DNA of 6,050 bases from Alphaproteobacteria bacterium (GCA_903970575.1 CAJCJC010000124.1:1-6050), one strand, 5' to 3'; shown: positions 1 through 5,614, numbered from the stretch's first letter. Notes: a model not told the origin generated them from the letters alone. Translations and numbers: made by a program.

Positions 1-480
1 CAGCACCTCGCCCAGGGTTCGGCGGTAACGATGCACCGCAGTCATGAACCAGCGAATATCGAAATCGCGGGAAAGCTGCGCGACGCCGGCGCGGCGGCTG
101 AGCAGAATCAGTTCGCCAGTCCACGCTGCCTCGAACTCTGACTTATCGAGCAGAGTTGGACGCCCCTCCGCCGGGTATTGCACGAGAAGCTTTCCATCCA
201 TGAGACGCGCGGCGACTAGGAAGGAGCCGTCTTGCATGCATGCGACCGCCGGAAGCGGCGTCTTTTCCAGCCGACCCCATTCAGTGGTAACCAGCCGCGT
301 CTTAAGGCCCATCTTCCGCGCAGCGCGGATCAAATCTTCCTTCGCCGCCCCGGTTCCATCCGGAACGAAGCGCCGCGCCATCTCTTCCGGATCGGCGGCA
401 ATGCCGAGATAGCGCGCGACGAGGCAAAGCGCGGTAAGGCCAGCATCAGCAGTAAGGTCCGAACCGGCGGTCTGATACAC
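1..480 (-). CDS. Type I secretion permease/ATPase, HlyB/RtxB type (N-terminal 160 residues, runs off the left edge)
   Basis: ABC exporter of the type I secretion system. It would sit in the inner membrane and, with an HlyD-type adaptor and a TolC-type channel, export RTX-like proteins in one step. Only the N-terminal part is visible: a C39-peptidase-like domain (about residues 3-130) followed by the start of the linker to the first membrane helix, with the family signature SRDFDIRWF...YRRTLGEVL ending at the window edge. The position of the C39 catalytic Cys reads D12-A13-G14, so the Cys is replaced by Ala. This is the inactive C39-like domain of the HlyB class, which binds substrate instead of cleaving a leader. 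The frame has an in-frame stop just upstream and no ATG; GTG at 480 is chosen because GGAG sits 6 bases before it and because the domain begins there. Membrane and ATPase domains, adaptor and substrate genes would lie to the left. Family assignment is firm; the exported protein is unknown. Confidence 0.88.
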   Translation of the reverse strand, partial: MYQTAGSDLTADAGLTALCLVARYLGIAADPEEMARRFVPDGTGAAKEDLIRAARKMGLKTRLVTTEWGRLEKTPLPAVACMQDGSFLVAARLMDGKLLVQYPAEGRPTLLDKSEFEAAWTGELILLSRRAGVAQLSRDFDIRWFMTAVHRYRRTLGEVL

Positions 481-486
481 CGGGTG

Positions 487-490
487 CTCC
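487..490 (-). promoter_or_regulatory. Shine-Dalgarno GGAG deciding the GTG start of the secretion gene
   Basis: On the minus strand GGAG is followed by six bases (CACCCG) and then GTG at 480. No ATG occurs between the upstream in-frame stop and the conserved domain, so this site fixes the start on a non-ATG codon. Confidence 0.6.
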
Positions 491-555
491 AGGCTTTTTA
501 AGTATTATGCAGAAGTATGGAGAAATTTCGATGGCGCACAATGGAAATGTTATCT

Positions 556-589
556 GATAAAGACAATTTCGTTCTTGACTTTCTTTATC
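556..589. repeat. 8-base inverted repeat in the AT-rich block
   Basis: GATAAAGA at 556-563 is matched exactly by TCTTTATC at 582-589, with an 18-base spacer. It could be an operator for the divergent region upstream of the secretion gene. An 8-base match in AT-rich DNA can also arise by chance, so the role is a guess. Confidence 0.3.
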
Positions 590-980
590 TACATTTGATT
601 TCCCCTTCCTATTCTAGACAAAAATATTAAAATTTTAGCCTTGTGGATATTGCAGTTTTAAATTGTGAGATTATTTTATGCCCTGCAGTCTAGGCAGTTC
701 GCCTCGTAGTGCGTCCTTGGCGTTAAGAATGAGCCAGACCTGCATGCGACGGTGGCCGATCCGGCCATATCGTCCGAATGTCACTTGGCCTATGGATGAC
801 GATCACCGTTGCTTCAAATTGGCCGCGACACGCGAACCGAACCTGTTCGCTACGCCCACCGACCTTTATTTAAGATTATCCGCGCCAAAACGGGCTCTCC
901 AACGCAACGATGCTCGTCCCCGTAGAAATCTCTCGCACGCCACGCAATCTGCTTAACGTGACGAGCTATGAGGAGAAGAT

Positions 981-1322
981 ATGGGCGACGACCACGATAG
1001 AGATAAGGGTTGGTTGAGGCGATCGGTCGAACCGGCCATCAGCCCGTTTGATCCAAAGCACGTATATTTCGTCCGCGTTAATGAAGCCGCCGAGATCACG
1101 GGCTTGCCGCCTTCGCTCATTAGAAAGAGCTTCATCGCGGAAGCTAAGCGCCCCAGGAACGTACCGGCTCCTCCGCCTCATATGCGCATTGGAAGAGCCG
1201 TCTATATTATTCGTGATCAACTCCCCGCATGGCTAGCCACGCTGGTCGATGGCTCTCCCAAATCTGATCCAGTCCAGCCAAAGCGGCGAAGGACCGCTAC
1301 CCAGGCCAGGGTAAAAGGCTGA
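981..1322 (+). CDS. Small winged-helix DNA-binding protein, AlpA/excisionase-like
   Basis: A 113-residue protein, probably the recombination directionality factor (excisionase) or a transcriptional regulator of the element. The fold signs are a helix-turn-helix at about residues 31-51 (FVRVNEAAEITGLPPSLIR), a short beta-hairpin 'wing' at 68-77 (MRIGRAVYII), and the closing helix RDQLPAWL at 78-85. This order is typical of MerR-like/AlpA-type small regulators. The tail from about 95 is rich in Lys and Arg (KRRR at 101-104), suiting DNA contact. AGGAG at 971-975, five bases before the ATG, gives a strong ribosome site and fixes the start. It converges on the integrase gene with only 15 bases between the stop codons. 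Int and Xis of integrative elements often sit side by side, which supports the excisionase reading, but a plain regulator cannot be excluded. No metal or enzyme motif is present. Confidence 0.72.
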   Translation: MGDDHDRDKGWLRRSVEPAISPFDPKHVYFVRVNEAAEITGLPPSLIRKSFIAEAKRPRNVPAPPPHMRIGRAVYIIRDQLPAWLATLVDGSPKSDPVQPKRRRTATQARVKG

Positions 1323-1337
1323 CAATACTCAGAGTCC

Positions 1338-2414
1338 TCACCGTTTGTTGAGCGGTCCCCCCGGAAGCCGAGCCCCCAGCCTGTCGGCCCGCAAATGCGT
1401 GTAGCGCGCGAGCATGGATGGCGTGAGATGGCCGGTGATCTGCATGATTTCGTGGTCGCGCAAATCCGTCAGTTCGAAGAGGCGTGAAACGCCTTCGTGG
1501 CGAAGATCGTGCCATCGCAAATCGGGAAACTCGCGATCCGTGGCGACGTCCTTGAAGGCGTGCGCTATGCCGCGGCCGGTCTCAACGGGAATGACAGATA
1601 TGCCGCGAAGAACCTGGTAACCATCGACGGGTAGCAGGCTTCGAAGAGCTTCGATTGAACGAACCGATAGCGGTACACGGCGAGGCCGGTCGTTCTTGGT
1701 TTTTGGCAGGTCGAAATACGGATATTCGACATCTAGTCTGACGCGGTCCCAGCTCAACGTCGCAAGCTCGGTTTGCCGGACACAACTCTCGATTGAGATG
1801 ATGATCGCGGCCTTAAGCCAAGAGCGAGAGGATGTGGCCGCCGCGGCGAGCAATTTTTCCTCTTCGCCTTCTCGCAGGCGCCGATCCCGCCCATCCGGCT
1901 TTGGCGGCCTTACCCCCCGGCTGACGGGATTGACCAACGGTATCCGATGCGCGCGACTCCAGGTTTGCAGCAGCTTGGACAGGGCGTTGAGCCGATGAAT
2001 AACGCTTTGAGGTCCGCATTCGGCGCCCGCGCCGACAACCTCACCGTCCTCCGCGTTGTCTTCGTCGAGGACGGCGCGGCGCCATTCGATAAGATCCCAA
2101 TCGTGGATCGCCGCCATCGACCATGTCGCAAGCTCCGTCGTTTTCCAGTAGCGAAGCTTGGCCCGGATATTCTTGGCGTTGGCGTTGACGCCAGCGCGGC
2201 TGCCTTCCAACATCCAGTCGCAGGCTTGGCGGAGCGTGGTGTTCTTCAGCTGCTTGAGATCGACGAACTCATTTGCGCTCGCCTTGCCGTCAGTGACGCG
2301 CCTCCACTGCTGCGCCTCGCGCAGCGTCTTGAACGTCTTGCTTTTCTGGACGCCATTGCGTCGGACCTGGGCGCGGAACTGATCGGGACCGCGAATCTGG
2401 ATGCCGTCGGGCAT
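1338..2414 (-). CDS. Tyrosine site-specific recombinase (integrase)
   Basis: A 358-residue phage/island-type integrase that cuts and rejoins DNA through a covalent phosphotyrosine. The N-terminal part (1-50, with QFRAQVRRNG) looks like an arm-binding domain. About 55-165 is the helical core-binding domain, and 180-350 is the catalytic domain. Numbered from the chosen start, the catalytic set is complete: Arg213 (CVRQTELATLSW), Lys238 in the beta-hairpin (PKTKND), His302 and Arg305 (HDLRH), His329 (ITGH) and the nucleophile Tyr338 (ARYTHL). The frame extends eight codons further to an ATG at 2438, but that start lacks a ribosome site, while ATG 2414 has AGGTGA four bases upstream. The gene reads away from tRNA-Gly, whose 3' end is 182 bases upstream, the usual arrangement for an element inserted in a tRNA gene. 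It appears intact, so the element may still be mobile. Confidence 0.93.
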   Translation of the reverse strand: MPDGIQIRGPDQFRAQVRRNGVQKSKTFKTLREAQQWRRVTDGKASANEFVDLKQLKNTTLRQACDWMLEGSRAGVNANAKNIRAKLRYWKTTELATWSMAAIHDWDLIEWRRAVLDEDNAEDGEVVGAGAECGPQSVIHRLNALSKLLQTWSRAHRIPLVNPVSRGVRPPKPDGRDRRLREGEEEKLLAAAATSSRSWLKAAIIISIESCVRQTELATLSWDRVRLDVEYPYFDLPKTKNDRPRRVPLSVRSIEALRSLLPVDGYQVLRGISVIPVETGRGIAHAFKDVATDREFPDLRWHDLRHEGVSRLFELTDLRDHEIMQITGHLTPSMLARYTHLRADRLGARLPGGPLNKR

Positions 2415-2418
2415 GGGC

Positions 2419-2424
2419 TCACCT
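2419..2424 (-). promoter_or_regulatory. Shine-Dalgarno AGGTGA deciding the integrase start
   Basis: AGGTGA lies four bases before ATG 2414 on the minus strand. The in-frame ATG at 2438 has no comparable site, so the shorter protein is preferred. Confidence 0.55.
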
Positions 2425-2530
2425 GTGGAGCATTCCAAACCAGGCGAGGATGCAGGTTCCGGCGTATGAGGCTTATGGCCTTTACATACGCTCTTCTAAG
2501 CCCTTGTGGTCGCTCGCGATTCCGACACGT

Positions 2531-2550
2531 TTGTGCCAAATTGTGCCAAA
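2531..2550. repeat. Perfect tandem repeat TTGTGCCAAA x2 between integrase and tRNA
   Basis: Two adjacent exact copies of TTGTGCCAAA (2531-2540 and 2541-2550) lie 116 bases upstream of the integrase start and 46 bases from the tRNA 3' end. A partial inverted copy of the TTTGGC half follows at 2565-2570. The position and 10-base period, about one helical turn, fit an arm-type integrase site, an excisionase site or an operator for int. Which one is inference. Confidence 0.55.
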
Positions 2551-2596
2551 AGACGGCTTCGACCTTTGGCCATCACTGCTAAGTCATTGAAATCAT

Positions 2597-2640
2597 TGGA
2601 GCGGGTGAAGGGAATCGAACCCTCGTCGTAAGCTTGGAAG
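2597..2640. other. Probable attachment site (att) in the 3' half of tRNA-Gly
   Basis: Integrases beside a tRNA 3' end usually recombine within the anticodon or T loop of that tRNA and leave a direct repeat of its 3' end at the far end of the element. Orientation and spacing fit here. I looked for a second copy of the tRNA 3' end in 1-2596 and found none, so the partner site must lie left of the window. The exact crossover cannot be placed from one side. Confidence 0.4.
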
Positions 2641-2670
2641 GCTTCTGCTCTACCATTGAGCTACACCCGC
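2597..2670 (-). tRNA. tRNA-Gly (anticodon TCC)
   Basis: Reads Gly codon GGA (and GGG by wobble). The 74-base gene has acceptor GCGGGTG pairing with CACCCGC, D arm GCTC/GAGC, anticodon loop CTTCCAA with anticodon TCC at 2638-2636, and T arm AGGGT-TCGATTC-CCTT. The discriminator is T at 2600, and the CCA end is encoded at 2599-2597. The outermost anticodon-stem pair is a G-A mismatch; the other four pair. Its 3' end abuts the integrated element, so the 3' half is the likely attachment site and may have been rebuilt by the incoming DNA. It lies 72 bases downstream of the catabolic operon and on the same strand. Confidence 0.96.
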
Positions 2671-2673
2671 AAT

Positions 2674-2706
2674 GCGCGCGGAGGATTTTCTATCATCGCC
2701 GCGCGC
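2674..2706. repeat. GC-rich inverted repeat between operon and tRNA
   Basis: GCGCGCGG (2674-2681) and CCGCGCGC (2699-2706) form a perfect 8-base stem with a 17-base loop, ending three bases before the tRNA 5' end. It follows the last gene of the operon by 36 bases. There is no T run after it on the minus strand, so it is not a classical intrinsic terminator. It may end or pause operon transcription, protect the mRNA 3' end, or mark a processing point before the tRNA. Confidence 0.4.
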
Positions 2707-2742
2707 GGTCGTCGACCCCGGCTTTCATTCCGCCAGCAGCGT

Positions 2743-3291
2743 TCACGCCTTTTTGAATACCTCGGTCACGGTATAGGTCAAATCCTTGCGGCCGTGCTCG
2801 GCCAGGTAATGAGCGGTTAGCGGAGGGCGTTCCGGCGTGTCGGCGACGATCTCATAGATGCGGTGATATTCCGTATCCACGATCTGCCATTTGCCGTCGG
2901 TCTTCAGATATTTATCGGTATAGAGCGACGAGCCCGTGGTCGTGACCTTGCGGCGGAAATCGATCGCGATGTCGGTCAGGTACCAGGTGCCCTTGGCCTC
3001 GGTCTCGCTCAAAATGTCGATCTCGGGGTGATGGCCATTGTGCTGCCCGATGAACTCGGAATTGAACGAGTTTGCGATCATCTCGACGTAGTCGTCGCGG
3101 GAGTTGAACTCGATGCTATAGGTGCCGCCCACCAGCTTGGCGTGGATATTGGGATGCAACAGTTCCGCCAACTCGCCCAGATTGGCCGTGTCGATGCAGC
3201 GGAAATAGGCGTATTTCACCCGCTTCACCGCCTCGATGTCCTTCAGAATCTGGATATCCCGCTGCAATTGCTTCAGCTCTTCGTCGCTCAT
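2743..3291 (-). CDS. SnoaL/NTF2-fold protein, BaiE-like dehydratase candidate
   Basis: A 182-residue single-domain protein of the nuclear transport factor 2 (SnoaL-like) superfamily, an alpha+beta cone with a buried active site. Enzymes with this fold include steroid isomerases and bile acid 7-alpha-dehydratase. Against BaiE as I recall it, blocks match in order: DIEAVKRVKYAYFRCID (18-34), QHNGHHPEIDI (83-93), GTWYLTD (101-107) and LYTDKYLKTDGKW (123-135), then EYHRIYE (141-147). The residues reported as the BaiE active site (Tyr30, Asp35, His83, Asp106, Arg146) correspond to Tyr29, Asp34, His84, Asp107 and Arg144, all present. An extra tail of about 25 residues follows. There is no signal peptide, so it is cytoplasmic. 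AGGAGG at 3297-3302, five bases before the ATG, is a consensus ribosome site. It is last in the operon, 19 bases after the PaaY-like gene. The fold is near certain; dehydratase activity is a good hypothesis; the substrate (steroid or other alicyclic CoA ester) is unknown. Confidence 0.85.
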   Translation of the reverse strand: MSDEELKQLQRDIQILKDIEAVKRVKYAYFRCIDTANLGELAELLHPNIHAKLVGGTYSIEFNSRDDYVEMIANSFNSEFIGQHNGHHPEIDILSETEAKGTWYLTDIAIDFRRKVTTTGSSLYTDKYLKTDGKWQIVDTEYHRIYEIVADTPERPPLTAHYLAEHGRKDLTYTVTEVFKKA

Positions 3292-3310
3292 CGTTTCCTC
3301 CTCTATATTG

Positions 3311-3919
3311 TTATTCGGCCGCGCGCCCGATCGTATGCAGCGGAATGGCGACGATCGGCTTGGCCGCCGGCCGATCCGCCTCGATCGCGTTCAGCGGCTG
3401 GCATTCGCGCAAGCCCGCGATGCTGCGCCGCGCCAGTTCCCGATATTGCCGCGTGCCGTTGGCCTTCCAGCCGATCTCGCTCTCCTTAAGCTCCCGCACG
3501 ATGCGCGCCGGCGCCCCCATGATCAGCATGCGGGGCGGCGCGATGAAACCGGCTCTGACGAAGCTCATCGCCCCCACGAAACTCGCCTCTCCGATCGCGG
3601 CGCCGTCCATGATCACTGAATTCATGCCGATCAGCGCGTCCCGCCCCACGACGCAGCCATGCAGGATGGCGCCGTGGCCGACATGCCCGTTCTCCTCCAC
3701 CACCGCGTCCTGGCCGGGAAAGCTGTGCATCACGCAATTATCCTGCACATTGCACCCGGCCTTCAGGACGATCCGCCCGAAATCCCCGCGCAGCGACGCG
3801 CCCGGCCCGACATAGCAATCGGCCCCGACGATCACGTCGCCGATCAGCGTGGCAGTCGGGTGGATATAGGCGGCGGGATCGACCACCGGAACCATATCCT
3901 CGAAACGGTAGAAGGGCAT
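3311..3919 (-). CDS. PaaY/CaiE-like gamma-carbonic-anhydrase-fold protein (hexapeptide repeat)
   Basis: A 202-residue left-handed beta-helix protein, expected to be a cytoplasmic trimer. It closely follows E. coli PaaY in layout: PVV..AAYIHPTATLIGDV near the start, then LRGDFGRIV (43-51), VQDNCVMHSFP (58-68), GHVGHGAILHGC (78-89), LIGMNSVIMDGA (97-107) and a C-terminal helix (ELKESEIGWK, 143-152). The zinc-site histidines His65, His82 and His87 and the conserved Arg44, Asp46 and Gln59 are all present. PaaY is a thioesterase that frees CoA from dead-end phenylacetate-pathway intermediates; CaiE is its relative in carnitine metabolism. No paa or cai genes are visible, so the likely role is CoA salvage or an accessory task for this operon's own CoA esters. 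AAGGG (3927-3931), seven bases before the ATG, overlaps the stop codon of the preceding dehydrogenase gene, pointing to coupled translation. The Ala/Pro-rich tail differs from PaaY. Confidence 0.85.
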   Translation of the reverse strand: MPFYRFEDMVPVVDPAAYIHPTATLIGDVIVGADCYVGPGASLRGDFGRIVLKAGCNVQDNCVMHSFPGQDAVVEENGHVGHGAILHGCVVGRDALIGMNSVIMDGAAIGEASFVGAMSFVRAGFIAPPRMLIMGAPARIVRELKESEIGWKANGTRQYRELARRSIAGLRECQPLNAIEADRPAAKPIVAIPLHTIGRAAE

Positions 3920-3929
3920 GGCTGGGCCC

Positions 3930-4709
3930 TTACGGCGTCATATACTCGCCGCCATTGACGTTCAGCAGCGCGCCGGTCACCACATTGGCGTAATCGGAGA
4001 GGAAGAACACAACCGATTTGGCGCAATCGCCATCGGTCGGCATCTCGGCCAGCGGAATTTGGGTCACGACGCCGTCTAGGATTTGCTGCACCGTGGCGCC
4101 GCTCTGCGCCGCGAAGCCTTTCAGCGCGTTCTCCACCGGCACGCCCCACATCCAGCCCATCAGCGTGGCGTTGACCCTGATCTTGTACTTGCCAAGCTCG
4201 AACGCCATCTGCCGCGTCGCCATCTCCAGCGCCGCCTTGGGGATGGAATAGGCGCCTTCGCCTGCCCGGTTCTTGCGGGTTTCCATTGTGCTGACATTCA
4301 CGATCGATCCGCCGCCCGCCGCCTTCAGATGCGGAATGGCGGCCTGCGCCATGCGCAGCGCGCCAAAGCAGGTCACGTCCATCGCGCCCGCCCAAACATC
4401 CAGATCGGCCTCCTCGAATGGCGACGGGGCATATTGATAGGCGCTGTTGACCAGCCCATCGACGCGGCCGAACGCGCTGACCGCCGCATCGACCAGCGCC
4501 TTGCATTGCGCCACGTTCTTGACGTCCGTGGGAGAGGAGACGACGGCGCCGCCGCCATCCTTGATCTCCTGGGTCAGGCTGTCCAGGAAGGCCGTGGAGC
4601 GGCAACCGATGGCCACCTTCGCCCCCTCCGCGACGCAGAGCAGCGCCAGCTTGCGCCCCAGCCCCGGCCCCACGCCCGATATCACGATCACCTTGTCTTT
4701 CAGCAGCAT
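3930..4709 (-). CDS. Short-chain dehydrogenase/reductase (classical SDR, second of the operon)
   Basis: A 259-residue NAD(P)-dependent oxidoreductase with one Rossmann domain; it would oxidise an alcohol or reduce a ketone. Visible motifs are the cofactor loop SGVGPGLG (11-18), TDV (61-63, adenine contact), NSA (88-90) in place of NNAG, the catalytic Ser near 140 (NVSTMET), and Tyr154-x3-Lys158 (YSIPK). The C-terminus closes with TGALLNVNGGEYM, as in classical SDRs. The residue that usually supplies the tetrad Asn (DVN) is Thr113 here (MDVTCFG). Length is typical, with no signal peptide. Arg37 at the end of the second beta strand (GCRS) hints at NADP(H), but this is weak evidence. AGGGG (4716-4720), six bases before the ATG, supports the start. 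It lies 25 bases downstream of the first SDR and 10 bases upstream of the PaaY-like gene. It is only distantly similar to its neighbour SDR, so the pair is not a recent duplication. Substrate unknown. Confidence 0.9.
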   Translation of the reverse strand: MLLKDKVIVISGVGPGLGRKLALLCVAEGAKVAIGCRSTAFLDSLTQEIKDGGGAVVSSPTDVKNVAQCKALVDAAVSAFGRVDGLVNSAYQYAPSPFEEADLDVWAGAMDVTCFGALRMAQAAIPHLKAAGGGSIVNVSTMETRKNRAGEGAYSIPKAALEMATRQMAFELGKYKIRVNATLMGWMWGVPVENALKGFAAQSGATVQQILDGVVTQIPLAEMPTDGDCAKSVVFFLSDYANVVTGALLNVNGGEYMTP

Positions 4710-4734
4710 GATTTTCCCCTGTTTACGTAGATGA

Positions 4735-5598
4735 TTATCTCACCACCGCCGGATGCGCGACCCGTGGGTCGCCCAGGAACGGACGGTGGGAAATCGGCTT
4801 CTTGCCGCCGGCATCGGTCAGGCCATAGCGGTCGGCCAGTTCCGCCCCGATCAGGGTCTGGCCCGACAGGCTCATGATGTCGGGATCGGCGGCGAGCGCG
4901 GCGATCAGATGGCCGGTGAATTCCGGCGTCTCCGCCATCGCCGCGAAATCCCTGTACTGGTCGGGCCTAAGCTCGGTCGCGCGTTTGCTCCGCTCGGTCA
5001 TCAGCATGCCCATCCAGATCGAAACGGCGGCGACGTTATAGTCCTTGAAGTCGACCGCCATGTCGGCGGCGAATTTGTCCACCCCCGCCTTCTGCGCGCC
5101 ATAGGCAGGCCCATGCATGTAGCAGACGGAGCCGAAAGACGAGGTGAAGACGATAAGGCCGCTCTTCTGACGCGCCATCAGCGGCGCGGCGTGCCAGCAG
5201 GCGATGTACTGGCTGCGCAGCCCGACATCGAGAATTTTGACCAGATCGATCGATTTTTCCCAGAAGCCGCCGGGTTCGATCAAATGATCGTGAATATGGG
5301 CGACATTGTTGACCAGTATGTCGAGCCGACCCTGCTCCCGCTCTACCTGGGCGAACAAGGCCGCGATCTGGGCGTCATCGGCATGGTCGCAGGCGACCGC
5401 GATCCCATGGCCGCCGGAATCGGTAACCTCCCGCGCGGTCTCATGGATGGTGCCGGGCAAATCCGCCTCGCCGGGGTTTTGCGTGCGCCCGGTCACGTAG
5501 ACGGCATAGCCCTCCCGCCCCAGCGCGATTGCGATTCCCCGCCCCGCGCCCCGGCTGGCGCCCGTCACCACGGCGATTCGCTTGTCCGTCATCCCCAT
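4735..5598 (-). CDS. DHRS1-like short-chain dehydrogenase/reductase (first of the operon)
   Basis: A 287-residue SDR resembling the DHRS1 group, recognisable from GRGIAIALGREG...VYVTGR near the start, RLDILVNNVA, DVGLRSQYIAC and the C-terminal extension. Motifs are TGASRGAG (12-19), Asp71 after the fourth strand (ACDHAD), NNVA (97-100), the catalytic Ser153/Ser154 (FTSSFGS) and Tyr166-x3-Lys170 (YGAQK). The DVN Asn of the usual tetrad is Gly126, as in the DHRS1 group as I recall it. Residues from about 250 extend beyond the classical fold, which explains the extra length. Arg38 after the second strand (TGR) suggests NADP(H). Two starts are possible: ATG 5598 (GGAG six bases upstream) or ATG 5592 (AGGGG seven bases upstream); the longer is given. 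It follows the AMP-ligase by 16 bases. A role on a hydroxyl or keto group of the CoA-activated compound is inferred from context only. Confidence 0.9.
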   Translation of the reverse strand: MGMTDKRIAVVTGASRGAGRGIAIALGREGYAVYVTGRTQNPGEADLPGTIHETAREVTDSGGHGIAVACDHADDAQIAALFAQVEREQGRLDILVNNVAHIHDHLIEPGGFWEKSIDLVKILDVGLRSQYIACWHAAPLMARQKSGLIVFTSSFGSVCYMHGPAYGAQKAGVDKFAADMAVDFKDYNVAAVSIWMGMLMTERSKRATELRPDQYRDFAAMAETPEFTGHLIAALAADPDIMSLSGQTLIGAELADRYGLTDAGGKKPISHRPFLGDPRVAHPAVVR

Positions 5599-5614
5599 TC
5601 CCCTCTCCGCCCCA

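Larger units (their letters stand above)
481..980. other. Long gene-poor stretch with an AT-rich core
   Basis: No convincing gene is seen here. Positions 541-660 contain 34 G/C of 120 bases (28%), far below the surrounding DNA. The core holds a perfect 8-base inverted repeat, GATAAAGA (556-563) and TCTTTATC (582-589), with an 18-base spacer, and an AAAATTTT palindrome near 630. It lies upstream of both the leftward secretion gene and the rightward excisionase-like gene, so it probably carries their promoters, but I could not find a well-spaced -35/-10 pair worth calling. The right half (about 690-955) returns to high GC. It contains only weak ORFs: a plus-strand frame from 678 without a ribosome site and a 37-codon minus-strand frame (784 to 671). 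Confidence 0.5.
1..2596. mobile_element. Right (integrase) end of a tRNA-Gly-integrated genomic island
   Basis: Integrase next to a tRNA 3' end, a convergent excisionase-like gene, a low-GC block and a type I secretion gene as possible cargo together mark the end of an integrative element. The other end is outside the window. No conjugation, phage structural or transposase gene is seen in this part, so its type (island, ICE or prophage remnant) is open. Inclusion of the secretion gene depends on where the far end lies. Confidence 0.65.

Noticed and set aside
44..501. Two overlapping plus-strand frames at the left end
   Set aside because: Both are antisense to the C39-like domain of the secretion gene, which reads clearly on the minus strand.
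478..520. Att-like copy of the tRNA 3' end near GGGTGCTCCA
   Set aside because: Only a short run resembles the tRNA acceptor end and it does not match the T arm; not a duplicated attachment site.
571..615. Plus-strand promoter with TTGACT (575-580) as -35 and TATTCT (610-615) as -10
   Set aside because: The spacer is 29 bases, far from the usual 16-18, so the two hexamers cannot pair.
678..956. Plus-strand frame of 92 codons
   Set aside because: No Shine-Dalgarno before ATG 678, no domain, composition unlike a folded protein; the clear ribosome site in this area belongs to ATG 981.
1947..2582. Plus-strand open frame of 211 codons
   Set aside because: Antisense to the integrase N-terminal part, which has a full set of family motifs; no ribosome site and no recognisable domain.
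3844..4605. Minus-strand frame of 253 codons overlapping the second SDR
   Set aside because: A shifted-frame shadow rich in Gly and Arg; the frame with SGVGPGLG and YSIPK is the real gene.
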